DNA of 64,000 nt from Tenacibaculum adriaticum (lineage in GTDB: Bacteria > Bacteroidota > Bacteroidia > Flavobacteriales > Flavobacteriaceae): NCBI RefSeq assembly GCF_008124875.1, contig NZ_VNIA01000004.1, forward strand, positions 238,805-302,804, read 5' to 3'. Each line of letters begins with the position of its first letter. Positions within the stretch are counted from its first letter, which is position 1. Shown here piece after piece: positions 20,601 to 29,000 of this stretch. The position numbers and the translations under genes are program-made. The notes under the pieces are model-generated. The model made no database searches and had not been told where the DNA came from. It worked only from the letters and a program-made list of their open reading frames with translations.

Positions 20601-20863
20601 CCTATAGAAGCTGTTACTTCCTTCTCGAAAACAGGCTCCCATTTAATTCCTCCAGAAGTAGATTTCCATAATCCACCAGAAGCTGTGCCTACGTACATAA
20701 TATCAGTATTAGACTGTACAACATCAATTGACGTAACACGCCCACTCATTCCTCCAGGGCCAATATTACGAGGCTTCATGTTTTTTACTAAATCCATAGA
20801 GAAATCTTGGGCTAATAAAAATGAAGAAGTTAATATAAGTAGTAGTATGGTTATTTTTTTCAT
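17657..20863 (-). CDS. Secreted BNR/VPS10-type beta-propeller protein
   Basis: The 1068-residue protein has a signal peptide (cleavage near LLAQD, residue 19). At least eight Asp-box repeats of the form S-x-D-G-G-x-x-W follow (for example SLDGGKSWKSM, TIDGGKTWKQI, SEDGGFNWKKI, THDGGENWKHV), folding as one or two beta-propellers of VPS10/sortilin type. The C-terminal third is charged and helical with a poly-Lys/Glu tract near residue 800. Such proteins in flavobacteria are often annotated as glycosyl hydrolases, but no catalytic residues can be assigned, so a binding or sialidase-fold role is equally likely. Confidence 0.88.
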   Translation of the reverse strand: MKKITILLLILTSSFLLAQDFSMDLVKNMKPRNIGPGGMSGRVTSIDVVQSNTDIMYVGTASGGLWKSTSGGIKWEPVFEKEVTASIGAVAIQQSNPSVIWVGTGEGNPRNSLNGGYGIYRSLDGGKSWKSMGLEKTRHIHRIVIDPTNPNTIYVAAIGSPWGTHKERGVYKTIDGGKTWKQILFNNIKTGAADLVMDSSNPNKLIVAMWEHKRDPWFFNSGGKGSGLYITHDGGENWKHVTEKEGFPKGELGRIGVAISRSNPNIIYALVEAKKNALYKSEDGGFNWKKINDKPGIGNRPFYYSEIYVDPQNENRLYTVFTYINVSQDGGKNFNQLMPAYGVNNGVHPDHHAWWIHPTDGSFMIDGNDGGMNITRDGGKTWRFIGNLPVAQFYHINVDNEFPYNVYGGMQDNGSWGGPAYVWKSQGIRNSYWQELAFGDGFDVVPDKENSRYGYAMSQQGYVSRYDKETGNNYTVRPTHPDANIKLRFNWNSAIGQDPFDNSTIYFGSQFVHKSTDKGLTWKIISPDLTTNDKSKQKQSESGGLTIDATGAENYCTILVIEPSPLEKNMLWVGTDDGNVQITQNNGATWTNITKNIKDLPAGSWITQIKASNKNKGEALLIANDYRRFNYTPYAYRTKNYGKTWERIVNEKDVKSYTLSIIEDPINPNLLFLGTDDGLYISINAGKKWTKWTEGFPTVPVKDMVIHPREHDLVIGTFGRAAWVLDDIRPLRAIAKNPEITKKNIVLFEPPTAYQAAYQQPTGSRFGADALYNGENRSRGALVSFYVNKPNTKKEDTQKKKKDTLNTKEEEEEVSVKWDSIKFDIFDGNRLIRTIKRKTPKENGIHEEVWFMDEKGIARPSRKIRKQNREPGGIDVKPGTYKIKATFGDQISEQNIKVEFDPRLSISEGAINQKYKAGKELESYQETMAKAVKQLVESKNIANDYKSKLTKEDKKLYKKQIKKSTEITKEIDSLINIFIGKEDKRQGIIRSPEVNVNQRLRTANGYIRSRFGNLTETENQLVKQFKDALKDALFKTNEFFDKDWSTYKNEVEKIEISPFKKTEKFNLN

Positions 20864-20948
20864 AAAAAAAAGAATTGCTGATTTAACATAAAAGTACAGT
20901 TAATTCGTTTTATAATTCTTAAAAAAGTGTTAATGAAGTATCGGGGTT

Positions 20949-21113
20949 TTATTCTTCTTTCTTTTTAGGTTCTCGTTTAGCATCTTTTAGAGATTGCATT
21001 AACATCCATTCGATTTGTCCATTAGTAGAACGAAATTCGTCGGATGCCCATTTTTCAATAGCTTTGAGCATTTCTTCATTGATGCGTAGTGCAAATGCTT
21101 TTTTCTTAGCCAT
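20949..21113 (-). CDS. Arc-like ribbon-helix-helix small protein (54 aa)
   Basis: A short gene encodes MAKKKAFALRINEEMLKAIE, then WASDEFRSTNGQIEWMLMQ and a basic/acidic tail. The FALRINEEMLKAIEKWA strand-helix and the NGQIEWML second helix fit the Arc/MetJ ribbon-helix-helix fold, a DNA-binding dimer. Its ATG overlaps the end of the upstream membrane-protein gene by eight bases, which indicates translational coupling and membership of the SPFH operon. It could be an autoregulator of that operon. The homology call is by eye. Confidence 0.75.
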   Translation of the reverse strand: MAKKKAFALRINEEMLKAIEKWASDEFRSTNGQIEWMLMQSLKDAKREPKKKEE

Positions 21114-21621
21114 TTAATTGTTTAATTTTTTCTTTATAAGTTTCTAGTACTCGTTTTGCTTCTTCCTCTCTTTGTGTACCAATTAATATTTTTTTACCAT
21201 TGTTTAAGGTTAGTTGAATACCTAAATCTCCTGATACATTTATAGCTTTTCCTTTGTTTTTATTCCATAATAAACAACCTTTTAATCCCCAGCCTCCATA
21301 TTCTGAAATTGCATCATATTTTCTAGTATAAGCATTACTCATTTCAGTCCAAAGAATAGTTTTTAATGAAAAGTGGAAAGGAAAAAACTGATAATGAACT
21401 CCTTTTTCATCTATTCGTGTTCTAAGTTTAAGAAAAAAAATTAACACTGAAATTAAAACACCAATAGTTAAACCAATTAAATTATGATAATTACCTTCAA
21501 ATGTGTTTTCAGAAGCTTGATATTCTCTAAATACAATAACAATAGGAGTGATGGTTGAAAAAATTAAAATTACAATTAACCACCATTGTGTAAATTTTTG
21601 CTCTTCTTTAAAAACTTTCAT
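21106..21621 (-). CDS. Two-helix membrane protein of the SPFH operon (171 aa)
   Basis: I start the gene at ATG 21621 (MKVFKEEQKFTQWW), directly after the stop of the DUF4177-like frame; an ATG at 21645 would overlap that frame. Two membrane helices follow (about residues 13-34 and 50-70), then a beta-rich domain with YGGWGLKGCLLWN and GIQLTLNNGKKILIGTQ, which resembles a bacterial PH-like domain of the kind found after paired helices. The function is unknown. It overlaps the ribbon-helix-helix gene downstream and is likely a partner of the SPFH protein. Confidence 0.75.
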   Translation of the reverse strand: MKVFKEEQKFTQWWLIVILIFSTITPIVIVFREYQASENTFEGNYHNLIGLTIGVLISVLIFFLKLRTRIDEKGVHYQFFPFHFSLKTILWTEMSNAYTRKYDAISEYGGWGLKGCLLWNKNKGKAINVSGDLGIQLTLNNGKKILIGTQREEEAKRVLETYKEKIKQLNG

Positions 21622-21622
21622 T

Positions 21623-21781
21623 TTATCTGTTTTTTTCTCTTTCAAACACTATTCTAGCTGAGTGTTCAGCAATATGTGTTACTTACCAACCTTGTTTGGC
21701 ATAATTATTTAAGGTGTCTTCTAAGCGTTCGCTATTTTTTGACAAACCCATTTTCCAATTTATTACTTTGTATTCTTTCAT
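21623..21781 (-). pseudogene. DUF4177-like small protein gene with an in-frame stop codon
   Basis: The frame starts MKEYKVINWKMGLSKNSERL, continues to YAKQGW, meets TAA at 21683-21685, then runs on in the same frame as VTHIAEHSARIVFEREKNR to TAA at 21623-21625. DUF4177 proteins read KEYKVV...LEELLNELGKEGWEV...FKR, so the TAA sits exactly where Glu is expected (GAA to TAA, one base). The downstream gene begins two bases later, as in an intact operon. A single nonsense change, an error, or a shortened 32-residue product are the options. Confidence 0.7.
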
Positions 21782-21784
21782 GTT

Positions 21785-21853
21785 TTATTGGACTAAAATA
21801 TTAAATATAAAATCTACGATTAGAATTGTTAATGATAAGATTATTTGTATCAT
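21785..21853 (-). CDS. Possible 22-residue single-pass membrane peptide
   Basis: A short frame (MIQIILSLTILIVDFIFNIL plus two residues) lies exactly between the SPFH stop and the DUF4177-like start and is almost entirely hydrophobic. Its packing in the gap suggests a real small membrane peptide, but AT-rich DNA gives such frames by chance and no ribosome binding site supports it. Confidence 0.3.
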   Translation of the reverse strand: MIQIILSLTILIVDFIFNILVQ

Positions 21854-21857
21854 AATT

Positions 21858-22718
21858 TTAGTGATTTAAAGTTCCAGTATTTACAACAGGCGATGCTTCC
21901 TTGTCGCTACATAAAATTACCATTAAATTACTTACCATGGCAGCTTTTCGTTCTTCATCTAATTCAACAATTTCTTTTTTATTTAATTCTTCTAAAGCCA
22001 TTTCCACCATACTAACAGCGCCTTCAACAATTTTATGTCTTGCAGCAACAATTGCTGTAGCTTGTTGCCTTTTTAACATGGCGTTTGCTATTTCTTGAGC
22101 ATATGCTAAATAACCAATTCGAGCTTCTAAAACTTCAATACCTGCAAAAGCAAGGCGTTCTTCTACTTCTTTTTCTAAAGCTTCGCTCACTTCATTTACA
22201 CTAGAACGTAGAGTGATGTCTTCTTTATGCCCTTCATCAGCAAAATTATCGTACGGATACATACTAGCTAACTTTCTTACAGCCGCATCTGTTTGAACTC
22301 GAACAAAATTTTCATAATTATCTACATCAAAAGCCGCTTTATAAGTATTGGTAACACGCCAAACTAAGATTGTACTAATCATAACGGGGTTACCTAATTT
22401 ATCATTTACTTTTAAACGTTCGCTATCAAAATTACTCGCTCTTAATGAGATGTTTTTTTTTGTAAAAAATGGATTAGCCCAATACAATCCGTTTTGTTTA
22501 ACAGTACCAACATATTTTCCAAAAAGCAACAGAACTTTTGAAGTGTTTGGATTTACTAAAATGAGGCCTAGTGAAAGAAATATACCTAAAAAAGAAGTAA
22601 TTACATATAAAGGGTTACTGTTTGATATTGCTAAATAAATACCTCCAAAAATTAATAAGAAAGCTATGGTTAACATTACATAGCCATTCGTTGGTTTGAT
22701 GATTTTTTCTGATTTCAT
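21858..22718 (-). CDS. SPFH domain (stomatin/prohibitin-like) membrane protein
   Basis: The 286-residue protein has two N-terminal membrane segments (about 13-31 and 35-53) and then an SPFH domain (VLLLFGKYVGTVKQNGLYW, NDKLGNPVMISTILVWRV), followed by the coiled EALEKEVEERLAFAGIEVLEAR and AIVAARHKIVEGAV region. SPFH proteins form membrane rings that organise proteases or membrane microdomains. The operon continues through a tiny membrane frame, a DUF4177-like gene, a two-helix membrane protein and a ribbon-helix-helix protein. Confidence 0.92.
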   Translation of the reverse strand: MKSEKIIKPTNGYVMLTIAFLLIFGGIYLAISNSNPLYVITSFLGIFLSLGLILVNPNTSKVLLLFGKYVGTVKQNGLYWANPFFTKKNISLRASNFDSERLKVNDKLGNPVMISTILVWRVTNTYKAAFDVDNYENFVRVQTDAAVRKLASMYPYDNFADEGHKEDITLRSSVNEVSEALEKEVEERLAFAGIEVLEARIGYLAYAQEIANAMLKRQQATAIVAARHKIVEGAVSMVEMALEELNKKEIVELDEERKAAMVSNLMVILCSDKEASPVVNTGTLNH

Positions 22719-22833
22719 TATTTTAAAATTTAAAGTGATATCAAATTGATGTCATAAAGATATATCATTTTTTTTAATATTACCAAAAATTTGAGTTGAA
22801 ATATTTGTTACTTTAGCGGAAAATATAATTATA

Positions 22834-23616
22834 ATGAAATTTTTAAAACTATTTTTTATACTATCTTTATTAGCTGTTTTTACAGGATTTACAACTTTTG
22901 ATGTTTGGGGACCAACAGGTCATAGAGCAACAGGAAAAATTGCTGAAAATCATTTATCTAAACGTGCTAAAAGAAAAATAGATGAATTATTACAAGGAGA
23001 AAGTTTAGCATTTGTGTCTACACATGCAGATCAGATTAAATCTGATAAAAAGTATAATGAGTTTTACTCTTGGCATTATGTAAACATGCCATTAGATGGT
23101 GATTATGAAACTGCTGAAAAAAATCCACAAGGAGATTTAGTAACAGGAATAAATTATTGTGTTAAGGTCTTAAAAGATGAAAAATCATCTAAAGAAGATA
23201 AACGATTTTATTTAAAAATGCTAGTACATTTAGTAGGAGATTTACACCAACCAATGCATATTGGCCAAAAGGAAGATAAAGGTGGAAACACAATACAAGT
23301 TCAATGGTTTAAAAAAGGAACGAACTTGCATAGAGTTTGGGACGAAAACATGATAGAAGAATGGAATATGAGTTATTTAGAATTAGCTAGTAATGCAAAA
23401 GATTTATCGAAAGAACAAATTAAAGCTATTCAAAAAGGAAGTGTTTTAGATTGGGTTAAAGACACACATCAAATAACCCAAAAAGTTTATGGGTCGGTAG
23501 AAGTAGGAGAAGATTTGCGTTACCGTTATTCGTATGAGTACTTTCCTGTTGTAAGAGAACAATTACAAAAAGGCGGATTACGTTTGGCAAAAATTTTAAA
23601 TGAAATTTTCTGTTAA
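22834..23616 (+). CDS. Secreted S1/P1-type nuclease
   Basis: The 260-residue protein has a signal peptide of about 22-24 residues, and the mature chain would start at or near Trp25 (WGPTGHR). S1/P1 nucleases use that N-terminal Trp and the next His as ligands of a three-zinc cluster. Other zinc-site blocks are visible: THADQIK, WHYVNM, HLVGDLHQPMHIG and GGNTIQVQWF...NLHRVWD. It cleaves single-stranded DNA and RNA and removes 3'-phosphates, probably outside the cell or in the periplasm for nutrient use. It is divergent from the SPFH operon and ends at a terminator. Confidence 0.93.
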   Translation: MKFLKLFFILSLLAVFTGFTTFDVWGPTGHRATGKIAENHLSKRAKRKIDELLQGESLAFVSTHADQIKSDKKYNEFYSWHYVNMPLDGDYETAEKNPQGDLVTGINYCVKVLKDEKSSKEDKRFYLKMLVHLVGDLHQPMHIGQKEDKGGNTIQVQWFKKGTNLHRVWDENMIEEWNMSYLELASNAKDLSKEQIKAIQKGSVLDWVKDTHQITQKVYGSVEVGEDLRYRYSYEYFPVVREQLQKGGLRLAKILNEIFC

Positions 23617-23637
23617 ATCAATAAAAACAAATAAATT

Positions 23638-23664
23638 AAAGTCTCTTTTTAAGAGGCTTTTTTT
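23638..23664 (+). terminator. Terminator after the S1/P1 nuclease gene
   Basis: AAAGTCTCTT (23638-23647) pairs with AAGAGGCTTT (23651-23660) with one G-U pair, followed by TTTT. Confidence 0.85.
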
Positions 23665-23718
23665 GTTAAATAAAGTTAATTTTTTAAATAACAGAATCAC
23701 AATACATATTTTTATCCT

Positions 23719-24237
23719 ATGAGATTTAAAGGACTATATTTACTAGTTTTAGTATTACTTTTTTCATGTAAACAAAATGAAAAAAAAGAAATTAGAGAGG
23801 CAATTTCTGAAAAAATTGAAGGTATTAAAGTGTATAATTACAGTCAATTAGAGCCGTTGTTGAATAAAAAGGATGATAAGACTTATGTGGTTAATTTTTG
23901 GGCGACTTGGTGTAAACCTTGTGTAGATGAATTACCCGTTTTTGAAAAGATTAACACAGAATTTAAAGATAAAAATGTAGAAGTGTTGTTGGTGAGTTTA
24001 GATTTCTCTAATCAAATAGAAGATCAATTAATACCATTTATAAAAGACAATAAACTTCAATCAAAAGTAGTTTTGTTAGACGATCCAGATCAAAATAAAT
24101 GGATTAATAAAATTAATGAAAAATGGAGTGGAGCAATACCTGCAACATTAATTTATAACAAGAATAAAAGAGCCTTTTACGAACAATCGTTCGAGTATGA
24201 ATCATTATTAAAAGAATTAAATAAACTTATTAATTAA
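23719..24237 (+). CDS. TlpA-like thioredoxin-fold lipoprotein
   Basis: The 172-residue protein has a lipoprotein signal (LLFSC, Cys17) and a thioredoxin fold of TlpA/ResA type with active site FWATWCKPCVDE (Cys65, Cys68) and the cis-Pro segment AIPATLI. It is a periplasm-facing thiol-disulfide reductase, perhaps for cytochrome maturation or repair of secreted proteins. The next gene, six bases away, encodes a second thioredoxin-fold protein, so both are probably co-transcribed. Confidence 0.9.
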   Translation: MRFKGLYLLVLVLLFSCKQNEKKEIREAISEKIEGIKVYNYSQLEPLLNKKDDKTYVVNFWATWCKPCVDELPVFEKINTEFKDKNVEVLLVSLDFSNQIEDQLIPFIKDNKLQSKVVLLDDPDQNKWINKINEKWSGAIPATLIYNKNKRAFYEQSFEYESLLKELNKLIN

Positions 24238-24243
24238 ACAATT

Positions 24244-24861
24244 ATGAAGACTTTTAAAACACTATTAATCTTATCAGTATTTGCAATTACATCAGCATTT
24301 ACAGTGAATTCAATAAAAGGATATAAAGTTGGAGATACTGTAGAAGATTTTTCGTTAAAAAATATAGATGGGAAAAAGATTTCTTTAAAAGATTATAATA
24401 AAGCTAAAGGGATTATTTTAGTATTTACATGTAATCATTGTCCGTTTTCAAAAATGTATGAAGATAGAATTATTGCCTTAGATAAAAAATACAAAAACTT
24501 AGGATACCCAGTAGTAGCAATAAACCCTAACGATCCCGCAGTTTCACCTGGAGATGATTTTGAATCTATGAAAGAGAGAGCAAAAACTAAAGGATTTACC
24601 TTTCCTTATTTATTCGATGAAGGGCAAAAAGTGTATCCAAAATTTGGAGCCACGAGAACACCTCATGTTTTTGTATTGAGTAAAAAAGAAGATAATAGCA
24701 TGGTAGTTTCTTATATTGGAGCTATAGATAACAATTCTGGAAATGCTAATGAGGCATCGGAAAAATATGTTGAGGCGGCAGTAGATAATTTACTAGCAGG
24801 AAAAGCGCCTGTAACGACCGAGACAAAAGCAATAGGTTGCTCCATAAAGGTGGCAAAATAA
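24244..24861 (+). CDS. Secreted thioredoxin-fold (AhpC/TSA-like) protein with CNHC motif
   Basis: The 205-residue protein has a Sec signal peptide (about 1-20) and a peroxiredoxin-like thioredoxin domain (YKVGDTVEDFSLKNIDGKK). Its redox motif is TCNHCPFSK (Cys63, Cys66) and the cis-Pro loop is ATRTPHVFV. This CNHCP subgroup of thioredoxin-like proteins is common in marine bacteria; the partner is unknown. A third Cys lies near the C-terminus (IGCSI). It follows the TlpA-like gene after six bases and ends at a shared bidirectional terminator. Confidence 0.88.
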   Translation: MKTFKTLLILSVFAITSAFTVNSIKGYKVGDTVEDFSLKNIDGKKISLKDYNKAKGIILVFTCNHCPFSKMYEDRIIALDKKYKNLGYPVVAINPNDPAVSPGDDFESMKERAKTKGFTFPYLFDEGQKVYPKFGATRTPHVFVLSKKEDNSMVVSYIGAIDNNSGNANEASEKYVEAAVDNLLAGKAPVTTETKAIGCSIKVAK

Positions 24862-24864
24862 AAT

Positions 24865-24897
24865 AAAAAAAGCGAACTCAAAGAGTTCGCTTTTTTT
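24865..24897. terminator. Bidirectional terminator between the thioredoxin pair and tsaD
   Basis: AAAAAAAGCGAACTC (24865-24879) pairs perfectly with GAGTTCGCTTTTTTT (24883-24897), loop AAA. It ends the plus-strand thioredoxin operon and the convergent tsaD, whose stop codon overlaps its right arm. Confidence 0.93.
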
Positions 24898-25918
24898 ATT
24901 CTGTAACTTTTAATCTTGCTTTCGCGGTGATAGAAACATCAGAGTAATCTTCATTTAAGTATTTTAAATACCCTGTAATAGCTATCATAGCGGCATTATC
25001 GGTAGTGTATTCAAATTTGGGAACATAAGTAGTCCAATTCCAATGTTTTTCAGCAATTTTAAGACGTTTTCTTATCTCAGAATTCGCAGAAACTCCACCT
25101 GCAATTGCTATATGTTTAATTCCTGTTTGCGTTACAGCTTTTTTAAGTTTACCAATTAAAATTTCAATAATGGTGTATTGAATGGAGGCGCAAATATCAT
25201 GGAGATTTTCTTCAATAAAATTAGAATTCTCTTTAACATTCTTTTGAAGAAAATATAAAATTTGGGTTTTTAATCCGCTAAAACTAAAATCTAAATCACC
25301 GACTTTTGGTTTGGTAAATTGAAAAGCTTTCGGATTTCCAAGTTGTGCATATTTATCAACCAAAGGTCCACCAGGATAAGGTAAACCCAAAATTTTTGCA
25401 GACTTGTCATACGCTTCACCAACGGCATCGTCAATAGTTTCACCTAAAATTTCCATTTCAAAATGATTGGTGATTTTTACAATCTGTGTATGTCCGCCAC
25501 TAATAGTTAAACAGATAAAAGGAAATGGTGGAATTTTACTATCATCTTCTTTAATAAAATGGGCTAAAATATGAGCTTGCATATGGTTTACATCAATAAG
25601 AGGAATTTGCAATCCTAATGCTAGTGATTTAGCAAAAGATGTTCCTACAAGTAATGACCCCATTAAACCAGGTCCGCGAGTAAAAGCAATAGCAGAAAGT
25701 TGCTCTTTTGTTATTTTAGCTTGCTCAATGGCTTGTTGTACAACAGGTACAATATTTTGTTGATGAGCTCTTGAGGCTAGTTCGGGAACAACACCTCCAT
25801 ACTTCGAATGAACTTCTTGATTTGCAACTATATTACTCAGTACTTTTCCATCATGAATTACTGATGCGCTAGTGTCATCACAAGAACTTTCTATCCCTAA
25901 AATATAAATATTTTGCAC
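24896..25918 (-). CDS. tsaD: tRNA N6-threonylcarbamoyladenosine transferase TsaD
   Basis: The 340-residue ASKHA-fold enzyme transfers the threonylcarbamoyl group from the adenylate to A37 of ANN-decoding tRNAs, with TsaB and TsaE as partners. It has the family blocks ILGIESSCDDTSASV, GGVVPELASRAH, the metal-binding HMQAHILAH (two His), LTISGGHTQIV and AIAGGVSANSEIR. Length is typical. It is divergent from tamB, an arrangement often seen in flavobacteria. The gene is essential in most bacteria. Confidence 0.97.
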   Translation of the reverse strand: MQNIYILGIESSCDDTSASVIHDGKVLSNIVANQEVHSKYGGVVPELASRAHQQNIVPVVQQAIEQAKITKEQLSAIAFTRGPGLMGSLLVGTSFAKSLALGLQIPLIDVNHMQAHILAHFIKEDDSKIPPFPFICLTISGGHTQIVKITNHFEMEILGETIDDAVGEAYDKSAKILGLPYPGGPLVDKYAQLGNPKAFQFTKPKVGDLDFSFSGLKTQILYFLQKNVKENSNFIEENLHDICASIQYTIIEILIGKLKKAVTQTGIKHIAIAGGVSANSEIRKRLKIAEKHWNWTTYVPKFEYTTDNAAMIAITGYLKYLNEDYSDVSITAKARLKVTE

Positions 25919-26051
25919 GCTTAATTATTCAATTAATTAGCTACAAAAATATTCATAATACGTTAGATATTCGTTAAAATTGATGTTTCTTTGTAATAAG
26001 GCAAAATTTTTGATGTTTTACAGGTAAATTAATAGGCGAGTTATCAAAAAA

Positions 26052-29000
26052 GTGAACAAAATATTAATGAGATTAATAGGAGTCATTTTGATTCTTCTTC
26101 TCCTTTTGATGCTTATATTATCTATACCTGCTGTTCAGAGTAGGTTGGCTAAAATTGCTACAAATTATCTCAATAAAGAATTTAATACTAGCATTGTTGT
26201 AAAAAAAATAGATTTGTCTCTTCTAGGAAGTGTTCAGTTAAAAGGGATAGAAATTCGAGATCATCATCAAGACACACTTATTTTTGTAAAAAACTTAAAA
26301 ACATCGTTACTTAATGCAAAACGAGTACTGGATAATAATGTGAATTTAGGGGATGCTACTTTAAGCGGAGCTCATTTTTATATGAAAACCTATAAAGGCG
26401 AAGAAGAAGATAATATGTCTATTTTTTTAAAAAGCTTTGAAGATGATAAACCTCAAAAAGATTCAACCCCTTTCGTTTTAAATTCTCAAAACATATATAT
26501 TGATGGTTTAACTTTTGAATTGAAAGATGAAAATAAGAATAACCATCTTCAATTCGCTGCATACAATGCTGGAACCAGTGTGCAAGATTTTTCGTTAGTA
26601 GGTCCTAATGTTTCTATGAAAATAAGAGGGTTGTACTTTACAGATAATAGGGGGATAAATGTAACAAGTATGTCAAGCGATTTTGAATATACCAGAACTC
26701 AAATGCTCTTACAAAATACAATTATTAAAACAGATAATGAAACGAACGTAGTTGCAGATATAATTTTTAAGTATAAACGAGAAGATTTTTCAAGTTTTTT
26801 AGATAAAGTTAAAGTACAAGGAGAATTTAAAAAGAGCTCAATATCAGTAATAGATTTAAACAAGTTTTATGGTGAATTAGGAGGTGCAGATATGTTGTTT
26901 TTTACAGGTAAAATAAAAGGAGTTTTAAATAATTTTAGTGCAGATAATTTAAATATGTATTCTAAATATGGAATGCAAATAAAAGGTGATTTAGGTTTTG
27001 TAAATGCATTCAATTCCGAAAGAGGTTTTGTTTTTGATGGAAATATTGATAGAGTCTCTTCAAATTATAATCAATTAAGAAGTATTTTACCGAATGTACT
27101 GGGAAAAAAGTTACCATCAGATTTTAAAAAGTTTGGTAATTTTAATCTTTCAGGAATTATTAAAGTTACTCCCGAGCAAATGGACGCTACTTTAGAAGTT
27201 CATTCACAAATAGGAAGTACTATTTCTGATTTACAATTAACTAATATTGATAATATTGATAACGCTAGGTATAGTGGAGAAGTAGAGTTTATTGATTTCG
27301 ATTTAGGTAAATTTGCTAATGATCCTCAATTAGGAAAAATATCTTTAAAAGCAGATGTAAGAGGCCGTGGTTTTCAAGTAGAAAACATCAATACCACTAT
27401 CATAGGTAATGTCTCTAGTTTAGAATTTAATGGGTATTCCTACAAAAATTTAAGTGTAAACGGTCAGTTTCAAAATAAAAAATTTGATGGCTTTTTAGAT
27501 GCAAAGGATGATAATTTCAATTTAAAATTTAAGGGATTAGCAGATTTTTCTTCCGAAGTAAACAAATTTGATTTTACGGCAGATATCGATAAAGTTGATT
27601 TGACAAAAACGAACCTTTTTAAAAGAGATAGTTTAGCGATATTAAAAGGAAAAATTGAGTTGGATATTTCAGGAAATACATTTGATGATATCATAGGTAA
27701 AGCTACGTTTACCAATGTGGTTTATACTAACAATAAACAGGTTTATCCTTTTGAACAGTTTGAAGTTAATTCATCTGTAAAAGACAGTATAAAAACAATA
27801 AAAGTAGATTCTAAAGATATTGTTCAGGGCGAATTAGAAGGAAAATTTACATTTTCTGAGTTATTCCCTGTTTTTCAAAATGCTTTAGGGAGTGTGTATA
27901 CAAACTATAAACCTATACCAGTAGCTCCCAATCAATATATAAATTTCGATTTTGCTATTTACAATCAAATTGTAGATGTGTTTTTACCTCATATTTCAAT
28001 TAGTAAAAACACAAAAATTAAGGGAAGAATTAATTCGAATAGAGACGCTGTAAAAATAACCTTTTCATCACCTCAATTAGATATTTATAAAAATGTAATT
28101 GATGAAGTTTTGTTGCGGATTGATAATAAAAACACTCTCTACAATACACACTTAACTGCTGATAAAATAACAACCAAATATTATGATGTTACCGATCTTA
28201 ATTTATTAAACAGAACGGTAAATGATACTTTGTTTTTTAAATCAACATTTAAAGGAGGAAAGAAAAAAGCGGAGGATTTTAATTTAGATTTCTTTTACAC
28301 GATTAATCAAAATCAGAAATCCGTGGTAGGTATACAAAAATCTACGTTTAATCACAATGATTATGATTGGGTGGTAAATCCAGAAGGTAATAATGATAAC
28401 AAAGTTACATTTGATTTAAGAGAAGATAGCTTTTCTTTTAGTCCTTTTTTATTGATTTCTGATGATCAAAAAATTGAATTTTCAGGAGATTTGTTTGGTG
28501 ATGATTATAAAGATTTAAAATCAAAACTCACTAATGTTCAAGTAAGTAGTGTTTTGCCAGAAATTGAAAATTTAGACTTAAAAGGAGTTATAAATGGAGT
28601 CGCCGAATTAAAACAAAAAGACGGAAATATACAACCATTGGCAAATCTAACGATTAAGGATGTTATTGTAAATGAATTTTCTCAAGGTACCTTAAAGATT
28701 AAAGTAGAAGGACAAAATTCATTCAATAAATACGATGTTGATATTTCGTTAAGAGATTATGAATTTGATAACGTAAAAGCTATAGGATCTCTCGATTTTT
28801 CTACTGAAAAACCTACGATGGATTTGGGAATTACTTTTAAAGAGTACGAGCTTAACGGTTTTAGTGATTTTGGAGGTGAAGTAATTTCAAACCTACGAGG
28901 AAGATTATCAGGTAATTTTACCTCAAAAGGAGAAATTTCAAATCCTGATTTTAAAGGAAACTTAAATTTAATAGAAGCAGGTTTAACATTCCCATATTTA

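Noticed and set aside
23719-24861. Two adjacent thioredoxin-like genes as a recent duplication
   Set aside because: They belong to different subfamilies (lipoprotein TlpA type with WCKPC versus CNHCP type) and share no close sequence.
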